A DNA stretch of 64,000 nt from Pseudomonas serboccidentalis (GCF_028830055.1 NZ_CP101655.1:2123951-2187950), one strand, 5' to 3'. Shown: positions 7,678-17,165, counted from the stretch's first letter. The notes: generated by a model not told the origin, from the letters alone. A program made the numbers and translations.

Positions 7678-10600
7678 CCACTGAAACTGCTGTTGTAAAA
7701 CGTGAACCTCAGGTTGCGATCGTTCCCCTGAATGCCATCGACATTCAGGACGTCGCCAGCGGTGCGGCGACCTTCGATGCCTGGCTGCAATCGGCCAGTG
7801 GCGGGGTGGTCACCCTCGACCGGATCAAGAACGTCGCCGGCGCATTACCCGTGGTGGGCAACATCATGGCGCTGGTCGATGCGCTGGGTGACATCGTCAC
7901 GCTGTCGAACGCACAGAAGCGCGACCTGCTCGCGTGGGCCAGTCTGGGCATCAACCTGATCGGTGTTTTGCCGCTGCCACCGGCGATGGCGGCAGCCCGG
8001 ATGACCCTGCGTCCGACGCTGTTTCTGGTGCGTCAGGAGATGAGGGCCAGCAGCAAGTTGTTGCTCAGCACCTCCGTGATCGAGGTGCTGGTAGGTCACC
8101 TGAACGCCTCGATTATCGGCACGCTGGATGATTTTGTTGAACAGGCCAAAGGCAAGCTGCCGGGCATTCTGGCGGACGCCGGCAAGCTGGGTGAAGACGT
8201 TGTCAACGAGATTGCCAAAGGCCTCGAGACGGTGGCCAATGGCAAGCTTGATGCCAAGGGCGACCTAAACGCGGCTGGCGCACAAGCGAGTGCGGCGGTC
8301 GATCAATTCAAGAATGATCCCCTTGCATCGTTCGGCAACATCTTCGGCGCCGCGTGCAGCGCTTATAAGGCTGCAGGCAAAGGCTTGGCCAACAGTGCGG
8401 CCGATCACCTGCTGCCCGATGAGGTGAAGAAGCGGGTTGCCACGGAAACCGCGAAACTGCGGGCGATGGGTCCGGAGCTGCGCACCCAGTTGAGCAAGCT
8501 GGACGATGAGTCCGTTCAGAACTCCATCGGTTGGTTGCTGCTGATTCTTTCCAGCGCCGTGACGTTGTGGCGCAAGCGCAATGCCCATGGCCAGAACGCC
8601 GCCGTCCATCCGGAGAAGACCGGACAGGCGAAGCGTACGGCATCTGAGGGGCAGTTGGCCGCCCACGGCCAACAGGCACCGGCGAAAGGCGCGCCCAATC
8701 CAAAGAAAGGCCCTTGTGAATGTGCCACGAACTTCAGCATCAATTTCGCCTTGGGTTCGGAAAGCTTCAGCCATACCGATTTCAGCCTGCCCGGCCCCTT
8801 CCCGATCGAGTGGACCCGAACTTACAACTCACGCCTCGACGCCTACGATCAGAGCGAACTCGGGGCCCGTTGGATCAGCGAGTTCACCACGCGTTTCGAC
8901 TGCGTGGACGATGGCCTGACCTTCTACGGCGCCGACGGCCGTGACCACAGCTATTCGCTGCCCAAAGTCGGTCTGTTTCATTACGACGCCATCGAAAATA
9001 TCACCCTCGTTCGTGCCAGCGAAGATCAGCTATTGCTGTGCCACGGTTTCGAACGCAAGGAAACCTACGTCCGCCGTGGCCAGCGCTATGTACTGACCAA
9101 CATTTCGCTGCGCAACGGCGCCGGGATCATGCTGCATTACGAGCATCGGCACGGCGAACAATCGGTGCTCTCGGATCTGATCACCTATCAGGAAAACGAC
9201 ACCAGCAAGGTGCACTTGCACCTCGGCACAATGATCGACAATCACGGCCGGTTTATCGGTCTCTGGCAAATCGTTGACGGCGAACCGCAGCGACAGCTCT
9301 GCGCCTACCAATACGACGCCTATGGCGATCTGACTCAGGCGCAGGACGAGAACGGCGCAGTCTGGTCGTATCAGTTCCAGCATCACCTGATCACCCGCTA
9401 CACCGACCGCACCGGGCGCGGCATGAATCTGCAGTGGGACGGCCCTGGCGCCAAGGCCAGAGCCATCCGCGAATGGGCGGACGACGGCAGCTTCGACTCG
9501 CGCCTGGAGTGGGACGAAAACATCCGTTTGACCTACGTCACCGACGCCCTCGGCAACGAGACTTGGCACTACTACGACATCCTTGGCTACACCTACCGCA
9601 TCCGTTACGCGGATGAGCGTTCGGAATGGTTCTTCCGCGACGAAGCCAAGAACATCGTTCGCCGCGTGAATGCCGATGGCAGCACCGATCGCTACAGCTA
9701 CGATGAACGCAGCAACTTGCTCGAACACATCCGCGCCGATCACACGGTGATACATTACGCCTACGATGATCAGGACATGCTGATCAAGATCAGCGACGCC
9801 GAGGGTGGTCAGTGGCAACGCGCCTATGACGACCAAGGCAACCTGGTCGAAGCGCTCGATCCGCTGGGCAACAAAACCGAATACGCCTACAACAAATCCG
9901 GTCAGCCCACCGCGATCAAGGACGCCAACGGCAACGAAAAGACGTTGGATTACAACGACGCCGGGCAACTGGTCGAGTACGTCGACTGCTCAGGCAAGAC
10001 CAGCGCCTGGGAATACAACGAACTGGGGCAGATGATCTGCTTCACCGACGCTGCCGGGAACGCCACCGAATACGAATACAAGGCCGGCCAACTGGTGCTG
10101 GTCAAGCACCCGGACAAGACTGAAGAGCGCTTTGAACGCGACGCTGAAGGCCGGCTGCTGACGCATGTCGACGGTCTCGATCGCTGCACCACCTGGAGCT
10201 ACAGCGCGGCCGGTTTGATCGCCGAACGTGTCGATGCCGCCGAGCAAACCCTGCGCTATCGCTGGGACCGCCTCGGACGGTTAACGGCCCTGGAAAACGA
10301 AAACGAACAACGCGCGCACTTCCACTACGACCCGGTTGGTCGACTGCTGGAGGAGAGCGGATTTGACGGCCGTAGTACGCATTATCAGTACGACCCTCTC
10401 ACCGGTCGCCTCGCCCAATCAGTCAATGGCAAACGCATCATCTCATTGAACTTCGACCCGATGGGCCGTTTGACCGAGCGTCGCGCCACCCTGGGCGACC
10501 AATCGCAAAGCGAAACCTTTGCCTACGATGGCAACGGCAACATGGTGCTGGCCGACAACGCCGACAGCCGACTGCAATGGTTCCACGACCCAGCCGGCAA

Positions 10601-12365
10601 TCTGCTGCGCGAACACCAACATTACCTCGGACTGGAAAAGCCCACCGTCGCGATCTGGCAGCACGAGTACGACGTGCTCAATCAACGTGTTGCCACCGTT
10701 CGCCCCGACGGCCACCGCGTCAGTTGGCTCACTTACGGCAGCGGCCACCTGCTGGGCATGCGCCTGGACGAGCATGAGCTGATCGGTTACGAACGCGACG
10801 ACCTGCACCGCGAAATCGCCCGCCATCAAGGCAATCACCTGCTGCAAACTCAAAGCTGGGACCCGGCCGGACGCTTGCAGGAGCAACTGCTGGGGCGCAG
10901 CGATGACAAAAGCACTCTGCTCAAGCGCGAATACAAATACGACGCTGCCGGCCAACTGACTGACATCAACGACAGTCGTCGCGGCCCGCTCGCCTATCGT
11001 TACGATCCCGTCGGCCGACTGCTCAGCGCCGTGACGCGTCAAGGCGTTGAAACGTTCGCCTTCGACCCGGCCGGTAACCTGCTGGATGACAAGACTGCAG
11101 AAATCCGTCGCCCACTGGATCTGACGCCACCGCGCAGCAAACTGGTCGACAACCTGCTGCGCGAATACGCCGGCACCCACTACGACTACGACGAACGCGG
11201 TAATCAGATCCAGCGCTGGCACAACGGTCAGCGTAGCGATATGCGTTGGGACCTGTTTGATCGACTGGTGCATTTCGAAGATCCGCGCCTGAGTGTGGAT
11301 TTCGCTTACGACGCACTGGGACGCCGCCTGCACAAAAACTCCCGCGCGCACTACAAACAGCGGCCGGAAGCCGGTTCCCTCTGGAACAGAAACGAGCACG
11401 CCCGCAAACAGCGTGAACTTGGCTGCGGTTTTACGCTTTACGGATGGGACGGCGACAACCTCGCGTGGGAAAGCAGTCTGGCGCAGGGCGATGGCGAGCC
11501 GGGTCGCACGGTGCACTACGTCTTCGAACCGGGGACTTTCATACCCGTCGCTCAAGCTGTGCGACACGCGCCGATCAACCTCATGGGCCAGCCGGATTAC
11601 AGCGGTGAATACAGCTTTGATGAGGATCCACTGTGGAATCACAAAGCCACGGCATTACCGTTTGATGCGTTGGCCTGGTACCAGTGCGATCACCTAGGAA
11701 CACCGCAGGAACTGACGGACTCACAAGGCAATATGGCGTGGACCGCGCAGTACAAGGCCTGGGGGCAGGTGACGGAGCAGCGTTCAGAATGGGCGCGGCA
11801 GCATGGTGTGACGAACCCGATCAGGTTCCAGGGGCAGTATCACGATCATGAGACAGGGCTGCACTACAATCGGTATCGGTACTATGATCCGAAGATCGGT
11901 CGGTTTATTTCGCATGACCCGATCAGTTATTTTGGAGGCATAAACCTTTATCAATATGCTTCTAACCCAGTGAGCTGGATTGACCCTCTGGGACTCAATC
12001 GCTTCAAACCTAAGACCTTGACGACGGGCAGTGTGTTTAGAGGTGGATCCGGTACGGCGAGCAGCATGACACCGCGTCCGAACAAAGATGATGTTCGTAA
12101 AGGAAGTAACGCTCCGGGTTTGTCAGCCGATATGTCAGTGGACAACATGGGGCCTGGAAAATATGTTGAACTTGATGTTGAAGCGCTTTGCTCTTGTGGT
12201 TTTGATGTAATTAATGACAAAGAGAGCGGGCATGTGACTATTCGTCCATCTGACGATCCTGATGACTCAAAACTGAAAGCATGGGCAAATACCCGTGGAG
12301 CAGAATCCAATCACGCCCTGACTGACGGTGTGTTGAAATCAATAAGCCGCAAAGGGGTGAAGTAA
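7674..12365 (+). CDS. Rhs polymorphic toxin, VgrG-linked T6SS effector
   Basis: A 1563-residue Rhs protein. Residues 1-340 are effector-specific, with hydrophobic stretches near 50-75, 85-112 and 282-298. A DUF6531-type start of the Rhs cage follows (CATNFSINFALGSESFSHTDF, about 346), then many YD repeats (YxYDxxGxL) to about 1420, and the core end DPLGL near 1437-1441. The last 122 residues are the toxin: FRGG, MTPRP.KD and GLS recall Tse2/ADP-ribosyltransferase-like toxins, but this is weak. The toxin part is clearly poorer in GC than the cage, a sign of tip exchange. No PAAR domain is fused; one is encoded downstream. Confidence 0.9.
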   Translation: MTTETAVVKREPQVAIVPLNAIDIQDVASGAATFDAWLQSASGGVVTLDRIKNVAGALPVVGNIMALVDALGDIVTLSNAQKRDLLAWASLGINLIGVLPLPPAMAAARMTLRPTLFLVRQEMRASSKLLLSTSVIEVLVGHLNASIIGTLDDFVEQAKGKLPGILADAGKLGEDVVNEIAKGLETVANGKLDAKGDLNAAGAQASAAVDQFKNDPLASFGNIFGAACSAYKAAGKGLANSAADHLLPDEVKKRVATETAKLRAMGPELRTQLSKLDDESVQNSIGWLLLILSSAVTLWRKRNAHGQNAAVHPEKTGQAKRTASEGQLAAHGQQAPAKGAPNPKKGPCECATNFSINFALGSESFSHTDFSLPGPFPIEWTRTYNSRLDAYDQSELGARWISEFTTRFDCVDDGLTFYGADGRDHSYSLPKVGLFHYDAIENITLVRASEDQLLLCHGFERKETYVRRGQRYVLTNISLRNGAGIMLHYEHRHGEQSVLSDLITYQENDTSKVHLHLGTMIDNHGRFIGLWQIVDGEPQRQLCAYQYDAYGDLTQAQDENGAVWSYQFQHHLITRYTDRTGRGMNLQWDGPGAKARAIREWADDGSFDSRLEWDENIRLTYVTDALGNETWHYYDILGYTYRIRYADERSEWFFRDEAKNIVRRVNADGSTDRYSYDERSNLLEHIRADHTVIHYAYDDQDMLIKISDAEGGQWQRAYDDQGNLVEALDPLGNKTEYAYNKSGQPTAIKDANGNEKTLDYNDAGQLVEYVDCSGKTSAWEYNELGQMICFTDAAGNATEYEYKAGQLVLVKHPDKTEERFERDAEGRLLTHVDGLDRCTTWSYSAAGLIAERVDAAEQTLRYRWDRLGRLTALENENEQRAHFHYDPVGRLLEESGFDGRSTHYQYDPLTGRLAQSVNGKRIISLNFDPMGRLTERRATLGDQSQSETFAYDGNGNMVLADNADSRLQWFHDPAGNLLREHQHYLGLEKPTVAIWQHEYDVLNQRVATVRPDGHRVSWLTYGSGHLLGMRLDEHELIGYERDDLHREIARHQGNHLLQTQSWDPAGRLQEQLLGRSDDKSTLLKREYKYDAAGQLTDINDSRRGPLAYRYDPVGRLLSAVTRQGVETFAFDPAGNLLDDKTAEIRRPLDLTPPRSKLVDNLLREYAGTHYDYDERGNQIQRWHNGQRSDMRWDLFDRLVHFEDPRLSVDFAYDALGRRLHKNSRAHYKQRPEAGSLWNRNEHARKQRELGCGFTLYGWDGDNLAWESSLAQGDGEPGRTVHYVFEPGTFIPVAQAVRHAPINLMGQPDYSGEYSFDEDPLWNHKATALPFDALAWYQCDHLGTPQELTDSQGNMAWTAQYKAWGQVTEQRSEWARQHGVTNPIRFQGQYHDHETGLHYNRYRYYDPKIGRFISHDPISYFGGINLYQYASNPVSWIDPLGLNRFKPKTLTTGSVFRGGSGTASSMTPRPNKDDVRKGSNAPGLSADMSVDNMGPGKYVELDVEALCSCGFDVINDKESGHVTIRPSDDPDDSKLKAWANTRGAESNHALTDGVLKSISRKGVK

Positions 12366-12721
12366 TGACTGAAAAACTAAAATGCGTTGATCTTCTTCAG
12401 GGTTTTTTAGACAGGGTTTATGGACAGGCGTCGAGAGAACAGGGCAGTGTATTAAGTAGAAACTGTGGTCATTACGATTATGCGGGTGAAAAATTCTCTG
12501 TATATGTTACGGTTTTTCCCGAGGAAGTTGAGCTTGTTTTTGAAGGTGAGCAAGCAGAGGGCGGAAGTTTTGTTGTGAGTCTGGATATATGTACTCCTGA
12601 AGGGGAAATACTGAAGGGCAAGGTGGTGTCTGCAAAAGGCGGTTGTGACGAAATCAGGAAAGCTTTGGAGCGTTCAGAGGCCTTGGTACTTGCAGAATTT
12701 TTGAGGTTTCTCAACGGATGA
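12365..12721 (+). CDS. Probable immunity protein for the Rhs toxin
   Basis: A 118-residue acidic cytoplasmic protein with no signal peptide, starting on the last base of the Rhs stop codon (TAATG). That position, its small size, and a GC content as low as the toxin tip it follows are the standard marks of a cognate immunity gene, which neutralises the toxin in the producer and its kin. I recognise no named family in the sequence. The immunity role is inferred from position only. Confidence 0.7.
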   Translation: MTEKLKCVDLLQGFLDRVYGQASREQGSVLSRNCGHYDYAGEKFSVYVTVFPEEVELVFEGEQAEGGSFVVSLDICTPEGEILKGKVVSAKGGCDEIRKALERSEALVLAEFLRFLNG

Positions 12722-12862
12722 AGTCAATGCATGCTTGGTTCCAATAATTGGGACGGATTTATTTTTGCAATGAGTTATGAATGCAAGCTGGTGTCCGACG
12801 ACACCACTTCAGCTGAAAACGTTTCATTTTATGGCGATCACTTCTGATCAAGGAAATGCAAA

Positions 12863-13126
12863 GTGAAAGACGTCATTCGCTTGGGCGACTCCACCACTCA
12901 CGGTGGTAAGGTCCTTGAAGCGTTCTCCCGGACCGACCTCAACGGCAAGCCGATTGCTGGGGTCGGGCACAAGGTCAGTTGTCCGCTGTGCAAGGGGATT
13001 TTCCCGATTGCCGAGGGCAGCAGCACCTACACCGTCGATGGCGTGCCCATCGCGCTCGACGGCATGAAAACCGCCTGTGGCGCTGCGCTGATTGCCAGCG
13101 GCCCGAAAGGCGCAGTGATCAGTTGA
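12863..13126 (+). CDS. PAAR domain-containing protein
   Basis: An 87-residue single-domain PAAR protein: VIRLGDSTTHGGKVLEA at the start, a central SCPLCKGIFPIAEGS and the C-terminal DGVPIALDGMKTACGAALIAS. PAAR proteins sharpen the VgrG tip and bind zinc through His and Cys residues; H14, the two Cys of CPLC and the Cys of TACGA are candidates. GTG at 12863 follows AAGGAAATG at good spacing. It completes the hcp-vgrG-rhs-immunity-PAAR set and likely bridges VgrG and the Rhs effector. Confidence 0.9.
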   Translation: MKDVIRLGDSTTHGGKVLEAFSRTDLNGKPIAGVGHKVSCPLCKGIFPIAEGSSTYTVDGVPIALDGMKTACGAALIASGPKGAVIS

Positions 13127-13240
13127 TCATCTGATTTCATCTTTGGCCCATTGCCTCGGTATGCGACTAACTGTCTCATTCCGAGTTGAAAATGCGCCTC
13201 TCCTGCATCATTGATCGACTCTCTGAGTTTGGCTTGAGGG

Positions 13241-13266
13241 GCGGCTTTCGGCCAGAAGCGGTCATT
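13241..13266. repeat. Dispersed non-coding repeat, copy A
   Basis: GCGGCTTTCGGCCAGAAGCGGTCATT belongs to a family built on TTTCGGCCAGAAGCGG, or its complement CCGCTTNTGGCCGAAA, that recurs at 19257-19310, 24052-24111, 24958-25035 and 31028-31140. This copy lies in the 196-base gap between the PAAR gene and the end of the lactonase gene. Confidence 0.6.
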
Positions 13267-13423
13267 CATACGCGTCTACCAAGTTGGCATTCAGAACGGC
13301 GCGACAGGCTAGAACCCACTATTCAGTGCAGTCGTCCTGTAAATCGCTCTTCAGGGAATCCGGCAGCTAAAACGGCTTCGGCTTTTATCAGCGTGCCATC
13401 GAAATCTGCCGGCTTATCCAGCC

Positions 13424-14185
13424 CTATATCCGTGCGCTGGTGCAGTAAAGCGTTTCATAACCAGGTCCCGCTAACACCGGGCAAGTGGTCTGAATACACG
13501 GGGAGTCGATCACGCTGTCAACTCTGCCGTCAGTCGCGTAACGCACGACTCTGCTACCGCCCCATTCCGCATTCCAGAGAAAACCCTGCGCATCAATACA
13601 AGAACCGTCTGGAGCACCCTGACCTTTGACTGTAGTGAATACACTCTGGTTTTCTAGCGACGGGTAATCGCAGCAGAAAATGCATCCTTGCAGGGAGTCC
13701 GCGTAATACATGGTGGAACCTCCCGGGCTAAAACAGATGCTGTTCGGGATCGCCACTTCGGGAAGGTCCAGCGTTTCAGTCTTGAGCGTCGCGGCATTGA
13801 ACCGGTGAAATCGCCCTATAGTTTGCACCGGCTCACCGGCATCCATAGTGCTAAACACAAAGTTGCCCATACGGTCGCAGCGGCCATCACTGATCGGGGT
13901 TCCGGGTACTCCAGGCGTGATGGTAATTTTGGTGAAGCGACCAGTACTCAGGTTGTAATAACCCAGGCAGGAGGCCAATCCCATTAGCAATACGTCTGCA
14001 TTTGTCGTAAGGGCGAACGACCCCAGCGGCTCCGGCACTCGCCAGCGCTGTACTTCACCGCTTACGGGGTCCAGAGCAAGCAGTTCGCAACCTGGGATAT
14101 CGGTCCAGAACAGGCGTTCGGTTCTTTCACACCAGATAGGGCACTCGCCAAGAAGACTGGTGGTGCCGGTTAGGGTTTTAAACAT
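13424..14185 (-). CDS. SMP-30/gluconolactonase family protein, C-terminus lost by frameshift
   Basis: A six-bladed propeller lactonase of the SMP-30/regucalcin family: LGECPIWCERTERLFWTDI (metal-binding Glu), IPNSICFSPGGSTMYYADS and PDGSCIDAQGFLWNAEWGG. It would hydrolyse a sugar lactone with a divalent metal. The frame stops at 253 residues right after CTSAR, where relatives continue for about 33 more. Removing one TA from TATAT at 13425-13429 restores IGLDKPADFDGTLIKAE and an end at 13323 (286 residues, normal length). So this is a frameshifted gene or a sequencing error; metal site residues remain. It follows the amidohydrolase and YdcZ-like genes in one direction. Confidence 0.8.
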   Translation of the reverse strand: MFKTLTGTTSLLGECPIWCERTERLFWTDIPGCELLALDPVSGEVQRWRVPEPLGSFALTTNADVLLMGLASCLGYYNLSTGRFTKITITPGVPGTPISDGRCDRMGNFVFSTMDAGEPVQTIGRFHRFNAATLKTETLDLPEVAIPNSICFSPGGSTMYYADSLQGCIFCCDYPSLENQSVFTTVKGQGAPDGSCIDAQGFLWNAEWGGSRVVRYATDGRVDSVIDSPCIQTTCPVLAGPGYETLYCTSARI

Positions 14186-14224
14186 GGTTGCGTCCTACGA
14201 AACAGGACGGGACAAACAAGGCTG

Positions 14225-14698
14225 TCAGTTGGAGAAAAGCGCTGACCACCTGTCACCGAACAGGGCGATGGCCAGGCCTGCGAGCATCACCATTGCCCCG
14301 GCCAACTTGACGAGAGACACCGGCCTTTCCAATGCCCCCATCAAGCCGAAGTGATCGATAACCAGTGACGAAATAATCTGCCCGGCGATAGCGAGGCCCA
14401 GCAGGGCTGACAGACCGATTTTTGGCGCAAGCACCACATAACTAAGCAAGGCACCGGCACCCAGCAGACCGCCCGGCAGGCTCCACCAGGGCTGGGCAGG
14501 TATAGCCGCCAGTGAGGCCACTATCCCGCCACGTATCAATGAAAAGATGCCCAGGCATACCGCACCGGCAGTAAAAGAGAACAGCGCCGCCGCTACGGAA
14601 TCTCCACCCACACCTTTAGCGAGTTGACCATTCAGCGTGGTCTGCAGGGTAATGCCAAGCCCCGCGGCGATGGCCAGCAGGTAGTAAGCTGCGTTCAT
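14225..14698 (-). CDS. DMT-family transporter of the YdcZ (DUF606) type
   Basis: A 157-residue inner-membrane protein with about five hydrophobic helices: YYLLAIAAGLGITLQTTLNGQLA, ALFSFTAGAVCLGIFSL, GGLLGAGALLSYVVLAPKIG, LLGLAIAGQIISSLVIDHFG and LVKLAGAMVMLAGLAIALFG. The NGQL and IDHFG motifs are typical of the DUF606 half-size drug/metabolite transporters, which work as pairs or dimers. Start at 14698 has GGAGGC. It sits 11 bases after the amidohydrolase, so both are likely one operon; it may export a substrate or product of that pathway. Confidence 0.85.
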   Translation of the reverse strand: MNAAYYLLAIAAGLGITLQTTLNGQLAKGVGGDSVAAALFSFTAGAVCLGIFSLIRGGIVASLAAIPAQPWWSLPGGLLGAGALLSYVVLAPKIGLSALLGLAIAGQIISSLVIDHFGLMGALERPVSLVKLAGAMVMLAGLAIALFGDRWSALFSN

Positions 14699-14709
14699 TT
14701 CGCGCCTCC

Positions 14710-16107
14710 TTACTTGGCTGACTCAAGCGGTATGAATGTCTCGGCAAAAATATCCGGCTGGTAGCCTGCGGCAGCAAACAGATGCTCACGGGATTCGTCG
14801 ATTGCTGCACGCAGCCTTTCGCTGTCCACGCCCAGCACCTTGCCGCCGCGCTTGACGATGCGACCGCCAATGATGACCGTGTCGACATTGCTGCGTTCGG
14901 CCGCGTGTACAACGGTGCCGAATGCGTTGCCTGACGGGTAAAGGTTGATGTCCTGCGCGTTGATAAGGATCAGGTCGGCCTGTTTGCCGGGGGCCAGGGT
15001 GCCGACTTTGTCCTGCAATCCGGCACAGGTGGCGCCGTCGAGAGTGGCGGCTTTGAGCAGGCCATGAGCAGGCAGGGTCACCGGATGATGTTCTGCGCCG
15101 CAGCAGCGCTGCTGGTGCATGCCCATGACGCGCTGCAGGTAGAACGCCACCCGCATCTCCATGAACATGTCACCGCTGTAGGAGGTTTCGTTATCGACAC
15201 TCAGCCCCGGGCTGATGCCGTGACGCTTGGCCGACTGCATGGCGAACATTCCATCTTCAATGCCGTAGTGGGCATCTGAACGCGGGCATACGTTGACCCG
15301 TACGCCAGCCTCGCGAAGGATTTTCCAGCCGGCGTCCGGCAGCGCTGTGCAGTGGTTGAAGATGTTATCGGGGCGCAGCAGACCCTCGCGATGCAAACCC
15401 TCCAACTCAGCAGCCATCTCCCCGCCGAAAAATTCGGTAATGATCGGCAGCCCCAAACGCCGGGCTTCAGCCCACAGCTCAGGTTCCAGCTGCGCCATCA
15501 CCGCCAGCGAGAGCAGTGGGTTGTCGCAGTTCTTGACGTATTTTTCCTGCAGGCGCTCCAGGTTGCCGGGCCAGTGGGCTTTGTCCCACTCACCGGAAAC
15601 TGGCGCACCGGAGGCGTGTACAGACCGGATACCAGCATCGAGCAGCGCCTCGACCGCAGCATCGGAGTGCGCGCCGGTGCGGCTGTTGTGCGAGTTGTCG
15701 ACCACGGTGGTGATGCCGGCATCGATGCAGCCCAATGCAGTCAGCAGGTTGCCGATATACATGTCAGCCGGGCGATAGTATTTGGCGAACGAGAAGTGCG
15801 TGGCGTTGCAGTAGTCTTCCAGGGTTTCGGCATTCGGATTGATTCGACGCAGTTGCCCTTCCCAGGAGTGACGGTGCGTATCGACCATGCCCGGCATGGC
15901 AATCATGCCGGATGCCTCGATAACCATAGCGTCGCCGGCCTCAAAGTTTTCACCTATGGCCGTGATGGTGCTGCCTTCGATAAGGATATCGCCGCGCGCC
16001 AGATTGCCGATATCGCCATCCATGCTCAGCACAGTGGCGCCGCGGATAAGGGTGCGGGCGGCCGGAGCGGCCGGGGCTTGGACGATGCTGCGGTTATATT
16101 CAGTCAT
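14710..16107 (-). CDS. Amidohydrolase family protein (cytosine deaminase / chlorohydrolase-like)
   Basis: A 465-residue metal-dependent hydrolase of the TrzN/AtzA/SsnA branch. MPGMVDTHRHSWEGQ (residues 72-86) holds the HxH metal motif; EFFGGEM, FNHCTAL, and the Asp in SVDNETS supply the further expected ligands, and LAPGKQADLILI is the usual C-terminal signature. Substrate cannot be read: members deaminate or dechlorinate nitrogen heterocycles or hydrolyse amides. It heads a leftward operon with the YdcZ-like transporter and lactonase, divergent from a LysR gene that probably controls it. AGAGGTG precedes the ATG. Confidence 0.85.
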   Translation of the reverse strand: MTEYNRSIVQAPAAPAARTLIRGATVLSMDGDIGNLARGDILIEGSTITAIGENFEAGDAMVIEASGMIAMPGMVDTHRHSWEGQLRRINPNAETLEDYCNATHFSFAKYYRPADMYIGNLLTALGCIDAGITTVVDNSHNSRTGAHSDAAVEALLDAGIRSVHASGAPVSGEWDKAHWPGNLERLQEKYVKNCDNPLLSLAVMAQLEPELWAEARRLGLPIITEFFGGEMAAELEGLHREGLLRPDNIFNHCTALPDAGWKILREAGVRVNVCPRSDAHYGIEDGMFAMQSAKRHGISPGLSVDNETSYSGDMFMEMRVAFYLQRVMGMHQQRCCGAEHHPVTLPAHGLLKAATLDGATCAGLQDKVGTLAPGKQADLILINAQDINLYPSGNAFGTVVHAAERSNVDTVIIGGRIVKRGGKVLGVDSERLRAAIDESREHLFAAAGYQPDIFAETFIPLESAK

Positions 16108-16185
16108 GTTCTGTACACCTCTTCAAAGTTCGTTGGAAGCAATGTACGCAATGCGATACTACGGGAAAAAGATGGTTAAACTGTT

Positions 16186-16214
16186 TTTATTATTCAATAT
16201 TTACGAATAATAAA
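16186..16214. promoter_or_regulatory. Palindromic operator between amidohydrolase and LysR genes
   Basis: TTTATTATTC, nine bases, then GAATAATAAA is a perfect 10-base inverted repeat in the intergenic region of a divergent LysR pair. It contains T-N11-A patterns expected of LysR regulator sites and lies about 40 bases before the LysR start. Confidence 0.55.
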
Positions 16215-16253
16215 GACTTCCCCCCGATCACTGCTTTGAGGCTGCTAACAGTC

Positions 16254-17165
16254 ATGGACCGTATTCAAGCGATGCAGGTTTTCGTACGTGTGGCTGAAGC
16301 AGGAAGCTTTATCCAGGCGGCGCAGACGCTCTCTCTGCCACCCTCGACAGTTACCAGCAGCGTTAAAAATCTTGAGAAGTACTTGCAGGTGCGTCTGCTG
16401 AACAGAACAACGCGGCGGGTCAGCCTGACGCCTGAGGGCGCTCAATATCTGGCGCAATGCAGAGAAATATTGGAGCTGATCGAACACACAGAGATCAGCC
16501 TGACGGATTCCGTAAAACGGCCACAGGGGCGTTTGCGTGTCGATATGCCGGGTGGCATTGCACACTTCATCGTCATGCCAAACCTGCAAGACTTTTACAG
16601 GCGCTACCCGGACATCTACCTGATGATAGGCGTCAACGATCGGCAGGTTGATCTGGTGCAAGAGGGTGTCGATTGCGTCATTCGTACAGGCGAGCTCGAT
16701 GACTCAACGCTCGTTGCGCGCCCCCTCGGCCGGTTTCGCTGGGTGACCTGTGCATCTGCCGCCTATCTCGAAGAGAACGGTACTCCGCAAACTCCGCAAG
16801 ATTTGTCTCACCACCGGGCCATACATTACTTCTCGGGCCGCGCAAGGCAAGCAGGTGAAATGCGCTTTGCCCGTGGCACCGAAAAAATCTCAGTCCCGGT
16901 GAACGGCACAGCGGCTGTCAACGAGACTGGGCTTTACATCAAAATGTGCCTTGAAGGCTTCGGGCTGGTGCAGCTCGCCGAGAACGTGGTCAGCGAGCAT
17001 CTGCGAGAAGGGCGGCTGGTCGAAGTGCTTGCTGACTGGCAGCCCGCATCGGTTCCTGTACACCTGCTATACCCGCATCAGCGCTTTCTATCGCCAGCTG
17101 TGAGCGCATTCGCTGACTGGATTGCCGGGCTTGTTCGCGACGATGATTCAGCAGGTTCAAGTTGA
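16254..17165 (+). CDS. LysR family transcriptional regulator
   Basis: A 303-residue regulator. Residues 1-60 are the winged helix (MDRIQAMQVFVRVAEAGSFIQAAQTLSLPPSTVTSSVKNLE); the rest is the effector-binding domain (GRLRVDMPGGIAHFIVMPNL, DCVIRTGELDDSTLVARPLG). The TrxR/DmlR-like subtype pattern is clear. The ATG at 16254 is preferred to an upstream one because it starts the domain at the normal place. It is divergent from the amidohydrolase operon and so its likely regulator. Its last 88 bases overlap the end of the convergent exporter gene. Confidence 0.9.
   Translation: MDRIQAMQVFVRVAEAGSFIQAAQTLSLPPSTVTSSVKNLEKYLQVRLLNRTTRRVSLTPEGAQYLAQCREILELIEHTEISLTDSVKRPQGRLRVDMPGGIAHFIVMPNLQDFYRRYPDIYLMIGVNDRQVDLVQEGVDCVIRTGELDDSTLVARPLGRFRWVTCASAAYLEENGTPQTPQDLSHHRAIHYFSGRARQAGEMRFARGTEKISVPVNGTAAVNETGLYIKMCLEGFGLVQLAENVVSEHLREGRLVEVLADWQPASVPVHLLYPHQRFLSPAVSAFADWIAGLVRDDDSAGSS

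Noticed and set aside
10443..11642. 399-residue minus-strand frame inside the Rhs gene
   Set aside because: Val/Ala-rich shadow of regularly repeated YD codons, no motif and no start signal.
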